Shown here: one piece after another, positions 39,113 through 47,626 of the stretch
Position numbering within the stretch: the stretch's first letter is position 1
How the letters are laid out: every line of letters begins with the position of its first letter
Origin: Polaromonas sp.
GTDB taxonomy: Bacteria > Pseudomonadota > Gammaproteobacteria > Burkholderiales > Burkholderiaceae_C
Reading direction: 5' to 3'
Assembly: GCF_012927485.1 (NCBI RefSeq)
Contig: NZ_JABBPC010000034.1
Span: 1-64,000, forward strand
Length of the DNA stretch: 64,000 nt
Position numbers and translations under genes: made by a program
Notes under the pieces: model-generated
What the model was told of the DNA's origin: nothing
The model's input: only the letters and a program-made list of their open reading frames with translations
The model's database searches: none

Positions 39113-39547
39113 GAGGTACTCCAGTAGGTTAGCAAAGCGAAAATTCAGCCGAGCGGATCGGCCTTACTGACCTAATAGACGGATTCAACGCTGAGTTATT
39201 CCCAATGGTGAAAAGATTTCCACCGTCGGTATCCAAGGAGGTCGTTTGGCTCCAGAATATTCAGGCGGTGATGCGAAACGCGTGAGCGATGGCTACCCGC
39301 TTTGTGCGGTTAGCCATGGTTTCGCAAGGCAGACCTTCAAAACCTGAAAATCAACAAGTAAACAGGATTGTCGACATGAAGTCTGCGCGATGAAGGGTAC
39401 CGGCGCCGAGGGGGTTGCTTTGGTGTTTCTGAAATCGGCGGTGACTTTAACAAGTTGTGACGTTTTGAAAGGCTCTGTCCCAAGGAGCAAATAATCCTGC
39501 ACAAAGTCAACCGACTTCAGGCGGTCGCACCAAGAAGGGTGAATTGA
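39113..39547. other. Intergenic region
   Basis: About 430 bases between the propeller lipoprotein and the HiPIP gene. No gene-like frame or clear hairpin was recognised. Confidence 0.5.
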
Positions 39548-39964
39548 TTAGGCTTTTTTGGCCCAGGAACTGCACCAACCGCTAGCCGCCACGTTCTTGC
39601 CTTGAAAGAGCAGGCAGCCGCCGGAAGCATCACCCGCCTTACCGAGATATAGAGCGCACCCGCTGCACTGACTGCCAGGAATGTAAGATTTAAACTTATC
39701 CTTATCAGCCCTTGTGGCGTCGGCCACGTAGCCAAGCGTGATCGCTTGGGAATCCTTTTCATCGACCATCGGGGAGCCCGCCGTGGCGACAGTTGTTGGC
39801 GCAGCGGTGGGTTCTGGCGCCGCTGCGGGAGTAGGAACTGCGGGCGGGGGAGTTGACACCACTGCTGCGGGCGGGTCGGATTTTGGCGAGCAAGCCGCTA
39901 GCAGAATCAAGCCAGCTACTGGCGTGATTTCAATAAAGCGGCGACGTGAAGTGAGGATAGTCAT
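39548..39964 (-). CDS. High-potential iron-sulfur protein (HiPIP)
   Basis: 138 residues from ATG 39964. A Tat-type signal begins TSRRRFIEITPVAGLILLAA and is followed by a Pro/Ala/Thr-rich linker of about 45 residues. The HiPIP domain has its four cluster cysteines in CSGC, GGC and SGWC spacing. HiPIPs are small periplasmic electron carriers with a [4Fe-4S]3+/2+ cluster, common in purple bacteria and relatives such as Rhodoferax. The signal also contains LAACS, so it may be lipid-anchored; the long linker supports tethering. Confidence 0.9.
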   Translation of the reverse strand: MTILTSRRRFIEITPVAGLILLAACSPKSDPPAAVVSTPPPAVPTPAAAPEPTAAPTTVATAGSPMVDEKDSQAITLGYVADATRADKDKFKSYIPGSQCSGCALYLGKAGDASGGCLLFQGKNVAASGWCSSWAKKA

Positions 39965-39979
39965 AGCGATTTCTTTCAA

Positions 39980-40749
39980 CGGTTTGAGTTCTGGACCTTC
40001 AGCTATCGAAGAAACGTTGCGGTCACCAGTCAGGATGATTCAACTCAAAAGACTTGCCGCGCAAGAGCATATGGAAATTTTCGGCAAGCTGCTCAAGTGG
40101 CGTAAAAGCACAAACTGCCAGCAGAAAACTGCAACAAGGAATTGGGTCCACCACTGATCCTATAACTTATAGTGGGCTGGACAGATCCTCCGCGTCTGTG
40201 CGCCAATGCACATTAGCAATCCGAAAACTGATTTGCAGGGTCTTCTGACCCACTTTTGTCCGGCATTGCTCAGGACTGTCGTTGCCCTCCAACCGAAGCG
40301 TTCAGTTTGTCACAAACTCAGCCACGAGCTGACCGACTTTGATTGTCAATCAGTGCCCGCTTTACCTCTGTGAAGGGAGCCTGCTGGCTTCAGGAGGGGC
40401 TGCGCAGCCAAGTGAACGCGGAATAGTTTCCGACGTCATTCTGGAACATTTCATCTTCAATGAAGAGAAACCGCAGCCTTGGAAGGTCACTTACCAAAGC
40501 CTGACTTCCCTCAGGGTAAAACCACCTCGCGGAGGCTGGGCCAGAGCGACCGAACAGCGGTAAGCTACGGGCGTTGTGCTGTGGCGTCACCGTCTGCTGC
40601 AATCACCGCTGGCTGGTTTCACCATCGAATGGTCTTTGCATGCACCAGCAGCATTTGCGACCTCCCCTTAGCCTGCGATTCACAAAGATCCGTAATAACC
40701 TGGATGTGCTGGCAACAGTCTTTCCAGACTTTCTAAATCAGTCCACAAA
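39980..40749. other. Long intergenic region before the patatin gene
   Basis: 770 bases. Short open frames (for example 40339-40563) show no recognisable family and no good start site. I see no repeat or RNA gene here. Confidence 0.5.
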
Positions 40750-41886
40750 ATGTCCCTACCTGATAATGAAGAATGCATCCTGGTATTACAAGGAGGTGGC
40801 GCCCTTGGTGCTTACCAGGCGGGTGTTTTCGAGGCGCTAGGTGCGCATTACCACCAACCCACCTGGTTAGCCGGCATCTCGATCGGTGCTGTTAATGCCG
40901 CATTAATTGCTGGCAACCCGTCAGACCGGCGCGTGGCCAGACTGCGCGAGTTTTGGGAGCTACTCAGTTCATCCTTTCAGCCACCGGCACTTGCCACCCC
41001 CGCCAACGCTACCGCCCGCCAGGCCTTGAATGAGTCCAGCGCCGCCCAGGTGCTGTTGTTTGGTGTGCCAGGCTTTTTTGCACCACGCTTTCCACCTGCA
41101 CCGCTGCAACCACGCGGCACGCTGGAGGCCATCAGTTACTACGACACTGAACCGTTGCGGCAGACGCTCGAGCGTCTGGTGGACTTTGACCGCATCAACT
41201 CGGGCGCGGTGCGATTGTCAGTGGGTGCGGTCAACATACGCACGGGTAACTTCGAATATTTCGATTCGGCCAAGCAGCGTATCGATGTGCGGCACATCAT
41301 GGCCAGCGGCGCTCTCCCGCCGGGCTTCGCGCCGATAGAGATCGACGGGGAATACTACTGGGATGGCGGGCTGGTATCGAACACGCCGCTGCAATATGTG
41401 CTCGATCAGCCGGGCAAGCGGCGACGTGTTGTTTTCCAGGTTGACCTGTTTGCCGCCACCGGCGCATTGCCGACCACGCTTGCAGAAGTCACCGAAAGAG
41501 AAAAAGACATTCGCTTTTCCAGCCGCACGCGATTGAACACTACCATGGAGCTCAACCTGCAGGTCATCGCGCAAGCGGCACAACGCCTGATCGCCAAGCT
41601 CCCGCCCGGGTTGCGTGACGATCCTGACGTGCGTGCGCTGTCGCGCGTACGCACGGAAAATGCAGTAGAAGTGGTGCATTTGATTTACCGCAGCAAGCAC
41701 TACGAAAGCCAGTCAAAAGACTATGAGTTCTCGCGTGTGTCGATGCAGGAACACTGGGGCGCGGGACGGGCCGACATGGCGCATACATTGCATGATCCGC
41801 GCTGGATCCGGCGCGAGCGCAGCGCCGGAGGGGTGCATGTTTTCGACCTCACTTCGGATAGCCCTTCCAACTCTTCTTTGGCCTGA
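40750..41886 (+). CDS. Patatin-like phospholipase
   Basis: 378 residues with the complete patatin catalytic set. The oxyanion loop is GGGALGAYQAG (15-25), the nucleophile serine is in GISIG (Ser44), and the catalytic aspartate is in WDGGLVSNTP (about residue 200). A C-terminal DUF3734-like region of about 110 residues follows. No signal peptide, so probably cytoplasmic or membrane-peripheral. These enzymes hydrolyse acyl esters of phospholipids or polyhydroxyalkanoate-related lipids; the substrate is not decidable. Confidence 0.9.
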   Translation: MSLPDNEECILVLQGGGALGAYQAGVFEALGAHYHQPTWLAGISIGAVNAALIAGNPSDRRVARLREFWELLSSSFQPPALATPANATARQALNESSAAQVLLFGVPGFFAPRFPPAPLQPRGTLEAISYYDTEPLRQTLERLVDFDRINSGAVRLSVGAVNIRTGNFEYFDSAKQRIDVRHIMASGALPPGFAPIEIDGEYYWDGGLVSNTPLQYVLDQPGKRRRVVFQVDLFAATGALPTTLAEVTEREKDIRFSSRTRLNTTMELNLQVIAQAAQRLIAKLPPGLRDDPDVRALSRVRTENAVEVVHLIYRSKHYESQSKDYEFSRVSMQEHWGAGRADMAHTLHDPRWIRRERSAGGVHVFDLTSDSPSNSSLA

Positions 41887-42005
41887 TCAATCTCATGCCC
41901 ATCCACTAGTCCCACTCACCAGCAGCAAAGGTGCGGCAATGGCTTGCTTGGCTGCCGAGGTTCGCTGGCTTCTAAACGGGCATAATTACTGTATATTTAA
42001 TCAGT

Positions 42006-42347
42006 ATGGTTGAAGCCAGTGGAGCTCGGCGGATACCCCTTATGAATGAACCGCTTCCGCCTTCGAGTCCTTTATGCGCTATTAAGGCCGCGAGTTTGCC
42101 TTTCTTCAGGCGTTTTCTTGATTCGGGCGGTGTCTTGATCGCTGCGCCCGACCGCCTGCAGGTGGCGCGTTATGTCCCCCAGCGATCCATGCCCAATTTG
42201 CCCTTCGCGCTATGGATGGCACAGGCCAAGACGGCGTCTTTGAATTCAACCACTTCGTTTTCAATTGATGGCCCGGCCCGGTCACTGCTTTTAGGGAACG
42301 AAGAGTATTTGGACGGCGGACAAGCAGCCGCCGGCACAGGGGCATGA
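42006..42347 (+). CDS. Small unknown protein coupled to the nuclease-helicase
   Basis: 113 residues (or 101 from ATG 42042). No family recognised. The sequence is ordinary, with LPFFRRFLDSGGVLIAAPD in the middle and a Gly/Ala-rich end. The stop overlaps the helicase start (ATGA), which argues that it is translated and works with, or at least feeds ribosomes to, the helicase gene. In some genomes the corresponding place is taken by a VRR-NUC nuclease gene; I see no VRR-NUC motif here. Confidence 0.5.
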   Translation: MVEASGARRIPLMNEPLPPSSPLCAIKAASLPFFRRFLDSGGVLIAAPDRLQVARYVPQRSMPNLPFALWMAQAKTASLNSTTSFSIDGPARSLLLGNEEYLDGGQAAAGTGA

Positions 42348-44767
42348 CAAGCTCGGCAGACGTTTCAGACGGCCCAGCTTACGCCGTCGCGGTGCGCCAT
42401 CTGTGCGAGTTTGCAGCCAAGGTCGGTGATCTGGATTTGCGCTTTACGCCTTCTCCGACAGCGCAGCAAGGTCGAGAAGGCCATGTCCTGGTGGCCGGCC
42501 GGCGCGGTCCAGACCACGAGGCGGAAGTCAAACTCTCGGGCAGTTACAAGAATCTGCGGGTTGCAGGCCGCGCCGACGGGTATGACGCAATCCGCAATGA
42601 ACTGGAGGAAATCAAAACTTTCCGGGGTTCGGTAGACGCTATCGCCCACAACTACCGGGCACTGCACTGGGCTCAGCTCAAGGTTTATGGCTGGTTGATG
42701 TGCCAAAGTCGCGAGCTTGAAAAGCTGACGTTGAGCCTGGTTTATTTCGATGTCATGGAAAAGACCGAACACCCGATCAAGGAGGCGTTCACGGCGTCAG
42801 AACTCCAGGTCTTCTTCGACGCCTTGTGCGAGCAGTTCATAGGCTGGGCCCGCCAAAACGCGGCACATCGTTTACGCCGCGATGCTGCGCTGGCGACGCT
42901 GGCGTTTCCCCAAAAGCCTTTTCGCCCGGGGCAACATAGTTTGGCCAGCGGTGTTTACCGGGCCTGCGTCCAATCGCGACCTTTGTTGGTTCAGGCACCC
43001 ACGGGGATCGGCAAGACGATTGGCACGATTTTTCCAGCATTGCGAGCCATGCCAGTGCGCGGAATCGACAAGTTGTTTTTTCTAACGGCCAAAACGCCCG
43101 GACGGCAAATTGCGCTGGATGCGTTGCAGCGAATCCGCGACACCAGCAACAGCAATTGCACAGGTGCGTCCAACCAGATCCTTCCACTTCGAGTTCTTGA
43201 GCTGATGGCGAAAGACAAAGCGTGTGAACACAAAGACAAGGCCTGTCATGGGCAATCCTGCCCGCTGGCCCAGGGGTTTTATGACCGGCTGCCAGCGGCC
43301 AGGCAGGCGGCAGCAGAACAGGGTTGGCTCGATCACGCCAATCTGCGCCATGTGGCGCTTGACCACCACGTTTGCCCCTATTACCTGGCGCACGAAATGG
43401 TCCGCTGGAGTGATGTCGTGGTCGGCGATTACAACTACTATTTTGACCGCACCGCCATGTTGTATGCCCTCACGGTTGACGCGTCCTGGCGGGTGAGCGT
43501 TTTGGTGGATGAGGCGCACAACCTGTATGCCAGAGCGTGCAGCATGTACAGCGCTGACTTGACTTACGCCGAAACATTGGCTGTCCACCCTCACGTCCCC
43601 GCCGTGATCCGAGGCCGCGTGGATGAATTGCTGAACCACTGGCAGCTGATGAGGGATGCCGCAGAGCGGGAGACCCCGGGTCAGGCGTGGGGCTTGCTGA
43701 CCGAGGTGCCTGAAGCCTGGCTTCGAAGCCTGCAGAAGCTCAACAGCGCGGTCAGCGAGTACCTCAATAACTATCCGGCCGAGTCGCATGGTGTGCTGTT
43801 GCCGTTTTACTTTCGGACCCTTGCTTTTGCCGGTTTGGCCGACGAGTTTGGCGAGCACTCGATGTGCGAGTTCGACCGGCTGCAGGAACCTCTTCTCCCG
43901 GCTGATCCATTGTTGGCCGAGGCGGTTCAAATGACGCTCGTCGTGGAGCGGCCCAGGGATCCCGAAGTGTCCACAGAAGAAGGGATGGACACGGCAGCGG
44001 GAAGACTGACACTGCGCAACATCGTTCCCGGTCATTTTCTTGCAGCACGAATCAAGGCGGCAGACTCGATGGTGTTGTTTTCTGCAACACTTAATCCTGC
44101 GGACTACTACATCAATCTTCTGGCGCTTCCGGACACAACCCAGTCAATGGACATTGCCTGCCCGTTCAGGCCGGAGCAGTTGACGGTCAGGATCAAGCCA
44201 ATCTCTACGCGCCGGAGTGATCGGCCCGCGACTCTGGACGCACTGATCGATGCCATGGTGACGCAGTTTGCGATGCAACCTGGCAATTACCTGGCGTTTT
44301 TCAGCAGCTTTGAGTACATGCAGATGGCGCGACTGCGGCTGGAACAGCGTGGTGCAGGCATCGCCGTATGGGCACAGGAACGCCAGATGGAGGAGTCGAG
44401 CCGACTGGCTTTTTTGCAGCAATTTGACGTCGAAGGCCAAGGAATCGGATTTGCGGTGTTGGGCGGGGTGTTTGGCGAGGGGGTGGACCTGCCTGGTCGG
44501 CGGCTGATTGGCGCCTTCATCGCAACGTTGGGGCTGCCCCAGTTTGATGAGGTCAATCAGGCCATCCGTCAACGCATGCAAGCCCGATTTGGACGAGGGT
44601 ATGAGTACACCTACGTGTTTCCTGGCCTTCAAAAGGTGGTGCAGGCGGCAGGGCGGGTGATCCGTTCCGAGACAGACACAGGAACCGTCATACTGCTGGA
44701 CGAGCGTTTCCTGGAAAAGCGTTACCGCATAAGGTTGCCCAAATGGTGGCAGCTTCGGGTGTTTTAA
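42344..44767 (+). CDS. XPD/DinG-type helicase fused to a PD-(D/E)XK nuclease-like domain
   Basis: 807 residues. The N-terminal part (about 60-190) shows PD-(D/E)XK/Cas4-like residues: RADGYD, then EEIKT and a following Q/Y-rich helix. The helicase has Walker A in QAPTGIGKTIGT (about 225), four cysteines in the KACEHKDKACHGQSCPL...CPYY region that fit an XPD-type iron-sulfur cluster, DEAHN, and C-terminal motif QAAGRVIRSETDTG. Probably a 5'-3' DNA helicase-nuclease in repair. Coupled to the small upstream gene. Confidence 0.87.
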   Translation: MTSSADVSDGPAYAVAVRHLCEFAAKVGDLDLRFTPSPTAQQGREGHVLVAGRRGPDHEAEVKLSGSYKNLRVAGRADGYDAIRNELEEIKTFRGSVDAIAHNYRALHWAQLKVYGWLMCQSRELEKLTLSLVYFDVMEKTEHPIKEAFTASELQVFFDALCEQFIGWARQNAAHRLRRDAALATLAFPQKPFRPGQHSLASGVYRACVQSRPLLVQAPTGIGKTIGTIFPALRAMPVRGIDKLFFLTAKTPGRQIALDALQRIRDTSNSNCTGASNQILPLRVLELMAKDKACEHKDKACHGQSCPLAQGFYDRLPAARQAAAEQGWLDHANLRHVALDHHVCPYYLAHEMVRWSDVVVGDYNYYFDRTAMLYALTVDASWRVSVLVDEAHNLYARACSMYSADLTYAETLAVHPHVPAVIRGRVDELLNHWQLMRDAAERETPGQAWGLLTEVPEAWLRSLQKLNSAVSEYLNNYPAESHGVLLPFYFRTLAFAGLADEFGEHSMCEFDRLQEPLLPADPLLAEAVQMTLVVERPRDPEVSTEEGMDTAAGRLTLRNIVPGHFLAARIKAADSMVLFSATLNPADYYINLLALPDTTQSMDIACPFRPEQLTVRIKPISTRRSDRPATLDALIDAMVTQFAMQPGNYLAFFSSFEYMQMARLRLEQRGAGIAVWAQERQMEESSRLAFLQQFDVEGQGIGFAVLGGVFGEGVDLPGRRLIGAFIATLGLPQFDEVNQAIRQRMQARFGRGYEYTYVFPGLQKVVQAAGRVIRSETDTGTVILLDERFLEKRYRIRLPKWWQLRVF

Positions 44768-45005
44768 ATTGACCACTTTTGCCTGCACTCCGTTCAGTGT
44801 CAGGTTGGCCAATCGACCGATGTCGGTTAACTTGGTGCCACCGAGGAGGCCCGCGAAAATGTGCTTCCCCGGCTTGCTGGGCCGGGTGCCCAATCCGCTT
44901 CGGCAATAATACGGGGGAGCCCAGCCAGGATTTTTGCCCGTCGCTTGAGCGCTTACAGAGCGAGTAGGCGTTCTGAAAATCCAAAACAAACGGCCTCGCC
45001 ATCCC

Positions 45006-45617
45006 ATGTCACCCATTGCCGTTATCGACTTCGAAACCACAGGTATTTCGCCTGATCACGGCGACCGCGCCACGGAGGTTGCAATTGTGTTGGTCGAGGG
45101 CGGCCGGGTGGTCGATCGGTTCCAGAGCCTGATGAACGCTGGCATTCGCATTCCGTCTTTTATTACGCAGCTCACCGGTATCACCAATGCCATGGTGGCG
45201 GCGGCGCCTGATGCGGCGCAGGTAATGTCCGAGGCCAGCCGCTTCGTGGGCAAGGCGCCGCTGGTGGCGCACAACGCGTCGTTCGACCGCAAGTTCTGGG
45301 TGCGCGAGTTGGCGCGCGCGGGCCTGCCGTCGCCTCAGCTTTTTGCTTGCACCATGTTGGTCTCGCGCAGGCTTTACCTGCAGGCGCCCAACCACAAGCT
45401 CGGCTCGCTGGTGGACTACCACCACCTGCCACGCCGGGGTGTGGCGCACCGTGCGCTGGCAGATGCCGAAATGGCCGCTGAGTTGTTGGGCCAGATCCAG
45501 CGTGACCTGCGCACCCGCCACCGTGTGGCCAACCCGGACCACGCCCTGCTCATGGTATTGCAGCGCTGTGCCAAATCCGCCGTCAGTGCGCTCATGGCGC
45601 ATTACGCGCCTGCTTGA
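45006..45617 (+). CDS. DEDDh 3'-5' exonuclease (DNA polymerase III epsilon-like)
   Basis: 203 residues with all exonuclease motifs: ExoI VIDFETTGISP, ExoII VAHNASFDRKFW and ExoIII HRALADAEMAAEL, giving the DEDDh active site. It lacks the C-terminal alpha-subunit-binding tail of true DnaQ and is a stand-alone relative. Follows the helicase gene by about 240 bases in the same direction, so both may act in DNA repair. Confidence 0.9.
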   Translation: MSPIAVIDFETTGISPDHGDRATEVAIVLVEGGRVVDRFQSLMNAGIRIPSFITQLTGITNAMVAAAPDAAQVMSEASRFVGKAPLVAHNASFDRKFWVRELARAGLPSPQLFACTMLVSRRLYLQAPNHKLGSLVDYHHLPRRGVAHRALADAEMAAELLGQIQRDLRTRHRVANPDHALLMVLQRCAKSAVSALMAHYAPA

Positions 45618-45669
45618 GCAGAGCGAAACGCCATCCCTTATTACGCTATTCATTCAATAGCAATTCGCA

Positions 45670-45683
45670 CCCTGTATACAGGG
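45670..45683. promoter_or_regulatory. Perfect 14-bp palindrome upstream of the DAHP synthase gene
   Basis: CCCTGTATACAGGG is fully self-complementary and lies 38 bases before the ATG at 45721. It could be an operator. It is not a LexA box, whose half-sites need eight bases between them. Confidence 0.35.
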
Positions 45684-45720
45684 CGAGAACTTCATATCAC
45701 TCCTAACCAGGTTCAAAACC

Positions 45721-46824
45721 ATGCACAGCCGATCCGCGACGCCGCTTTCCACCCACGACACCACCCGCACCGACGACATCCGTATCAGCGCGGTGCGTCC
45801 GCTTATCACACCCGCGCTGCTGGAGGACTGGCTTCCCGTGCCCGCGGCCACACTGGCGCTGGTGGAACATAGCCGCGCCGCCATCTCGCGCGTGCTGCAT
45901 GGCTCAGACGACCGGCTGATCGTCGTGGTTGGACCCTGCTCCATCCACGATCATGGCCAAGCCATGGAGTACGCGCGGCAACTTAAGCTGCAGGCCGATG
46001 CGCTGGCAGACGACCTGCTGGTGGTGATGCGCGTGTACTTTGAAAAGCCCCGCACCACCGTGGGATGGAAAGGCTATATCAACGATCCGCGCTTGGACGG
46101 CAGCTTCGCCATCAACGAAGGGCTGGAAATGGCGCGACGCCTGCTGCTCGACATACTGGCACTGGGCCTGCCTGTAGGCACTGAATTTTTGGACTTATTG
46201 AGTCCACAATTTATTAGTGATCTGGTGAGCTGGGGCGCTATTGGCGCCCGCACCACCGAGAGTCCGAGCCACCGCCAGCTGGCCTCCGGCCTGAGCTGCC
46301 CGGTCGGCTTCAAGAACGGGACTGACGGCGGCATCAAGGTAGCCACCGATGCCATTCAAGCGGCCAGGTCAGTGCACGCCTTCATGGGCATGACGAAGAT
46401 GGGCCAAGCGGCCATTTTTGAGACTCGAGGCAATGACGACTGCCACATCATTTTGCGCGGCGGCAAACAGACCAACTATGGCGCTGCAGACGTCAACGCG
46501 GCTTGTGTGCTCCTAAAAAGCGCCGGTCTGCGTGAGCAGGTGATGATTGATGTGTCCCATGCCAACAGCAGCAAACAGCATCAGCGGCAAATTATCGTGG
46601 CGGCCGAAGTGGCCCAGCAGATTGAAGCCGGCGAGCAACGCATCACCGGCCTCATGATTGAGAGTCACCTGAACGAAGGCCGACAAGACATGGTGCCCGG
46701 CAAGCCGCTTCTGCAGGGCGTGTCGGTGACCGATGCCTGCATCAGCATGGCGCAAACCGTGCCGGTACTACAGGGTTTGGCGGCGGCGGTGCGGGCGCGG
46801 CGCAAAGTGAGCCGGGCCGGTTAG
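45721..46824 (+). CDS. 3-deoxy-7-phosphoheptulonate synthase (DAHP synthase, AroF/G/H type)
   Basis: 367 residues, class I-alpha enzyme. It joins phosphoenolpyruvate and erythrose 4-phosphate at the entry to the shikimate pathway. Typical segments are VVVGPCSIHD, MRVYFEKPRTTVGWKGYIND, GARTTESPSHRQLASGLSCP, KNGTDGG and DVSHANSSKQH, with metal-binding Cys and His present. Which aromatic amino acid inhibits it cannot be read. Stand-alone gene. Confidence 0.95.
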   Translation: MHSRSATPLSTHDTTRTDDIRISAVRPLITPALLEDWLPVPAATLALVEHSRAAISRVLHGSDDRLIVVVGPCSIHDHGQAMEYARQLKLQADALADDLLVVMRVYFEKPRTTVGWKGYINDPRLDGSFAINEGLEMARRLLLDILALGLPVGTEFLDLLSPQFISDLVSWGAIGARTTESPSHRQLASGLSCPVGFKNGTDGGIKVATDAIQAARSVHAFMGMTKMGQAAIFETRGNDDCHIILRGGKQTNYGAADVNAACVLLKSAGLREQVMIDVSHANSSKQHQRQIIVAAEVAQQIEAGEQRITGLMIESHLNEGRQDMVPGKPLLQGVSVTDACISMAQTVPVLQGLAAAVRARRKVSRAG

Positions 46825-46882
46825 ACCGGCTCGCTTGTGCTCCGCGCCTGAAGCAAGACGTTGCTTTTTTTAAGGAAAAAAA

Positions 46883-47467
46883 ATGGGCATACTGATTCTG
46901 GGCTTGCTTCTTTTTCTAGGCGTGCACTCAACGCGCATCGTGGCGGATGGCTGGCGCACGGCCACGATAGTGCGGCTCGGCGAGGGTCCCTGGAAGGGCC
47001 TTTATGCGCTGCTGTCAATCGGGGGGTTTGGGTTGCTGGTTTGGGGCTTTGGTCTTGCGCGGCAGCAGCCAGTGACCGTGTGGTCGCCGCCGCTGGCGAT
47101 GCGCCATGTGGCAGCGCTGCTGACCTTGGCTGCCTTCATCCTGCTGGCGGCGACCTACGCACCACGTAACGCGATCAAAGCGCGGCTGCATCACCCAATG
47201 GTGCTGGCAGTCATGATTTGGGCGCTGGCGCATCTGCTGGCCAACGGCAAGCTGGCGCAAATGATGTTGTTTGGCTCTTTTCTGGGGTGGGCGGTTCTGA
47301 GTTTTCGCGCCGCGCGCGCCCGAGATCGATCAACGCAGGCGAGGTACCCGTCGGGTACGGCGTCAGGCACGGCCATCACCGTGGTTGTGGGTTTGCTGGC
47401 TTGGGCGGTGTTTGCCTTCTGGGCGCATCAGGTCGTAATTGGCGTGCAGCTGTTTTCGGTTGCTTGA
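46883..47467 (+). CDS. NnrU-family membrane protein
   Basis: 194 residues, six membrane segments. Family signatures are LFLGVHSTRIVADGWR at the N-terminus and HPMVLAVMIWALAHLLANG mid-protein. NnrU proteins are associated with nitrite/nitric oxide reduction in denitrifiers, and homologues such as the plant Z-ISO are heme-containing. Its role here is unknown and no denitrification genes are nearby. AAGGAAAAAAA precedes the ATG. Confidence 0.88.
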   Translation: MGILILGLLLFLGVHSTRIVADGWRTATIVRLGEGPWKGLYALLSIGGFGLLVWGFGLARQQPVTVWSPPLAMRHVAALLTLAAFILLAATYAPRNAIKARLHHPMVLAVMIWALAHLLANGKLAQMMLFGSFLGWAVLSFRAARARDRSTQARYPSGTASGTAITVVVGLLAWAVFAFWAHQVVIGVQLFSVA

Positions 47468-47626
47468 CGGAGAGGGCGAGCATCGTCAAGGTCGGCGTCA
47501 CAAATCACCCCCGTCAAGAAGAACTTGTTATGCGGTCGGAAATCATGGATTAACCCACGCCCGGCCAGCTAGCCACGCCCATTTCTCAACTAGGCCTGCC
47601 GAGCCGTCTGCGTGGTTATCGCTGTT

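Noticed and set aside
43082..44035. 317-codon open frame antisense to the helicase (also 44144-45040)
   Set aside because: No recognisable motifs; the sense-strand helicase has complete motifs.
45670..45683. LexA box reading of CTGTATACAG
   Set aside because: Only two bases separate CTGT and ACAG; LexA sites of this type need eight.
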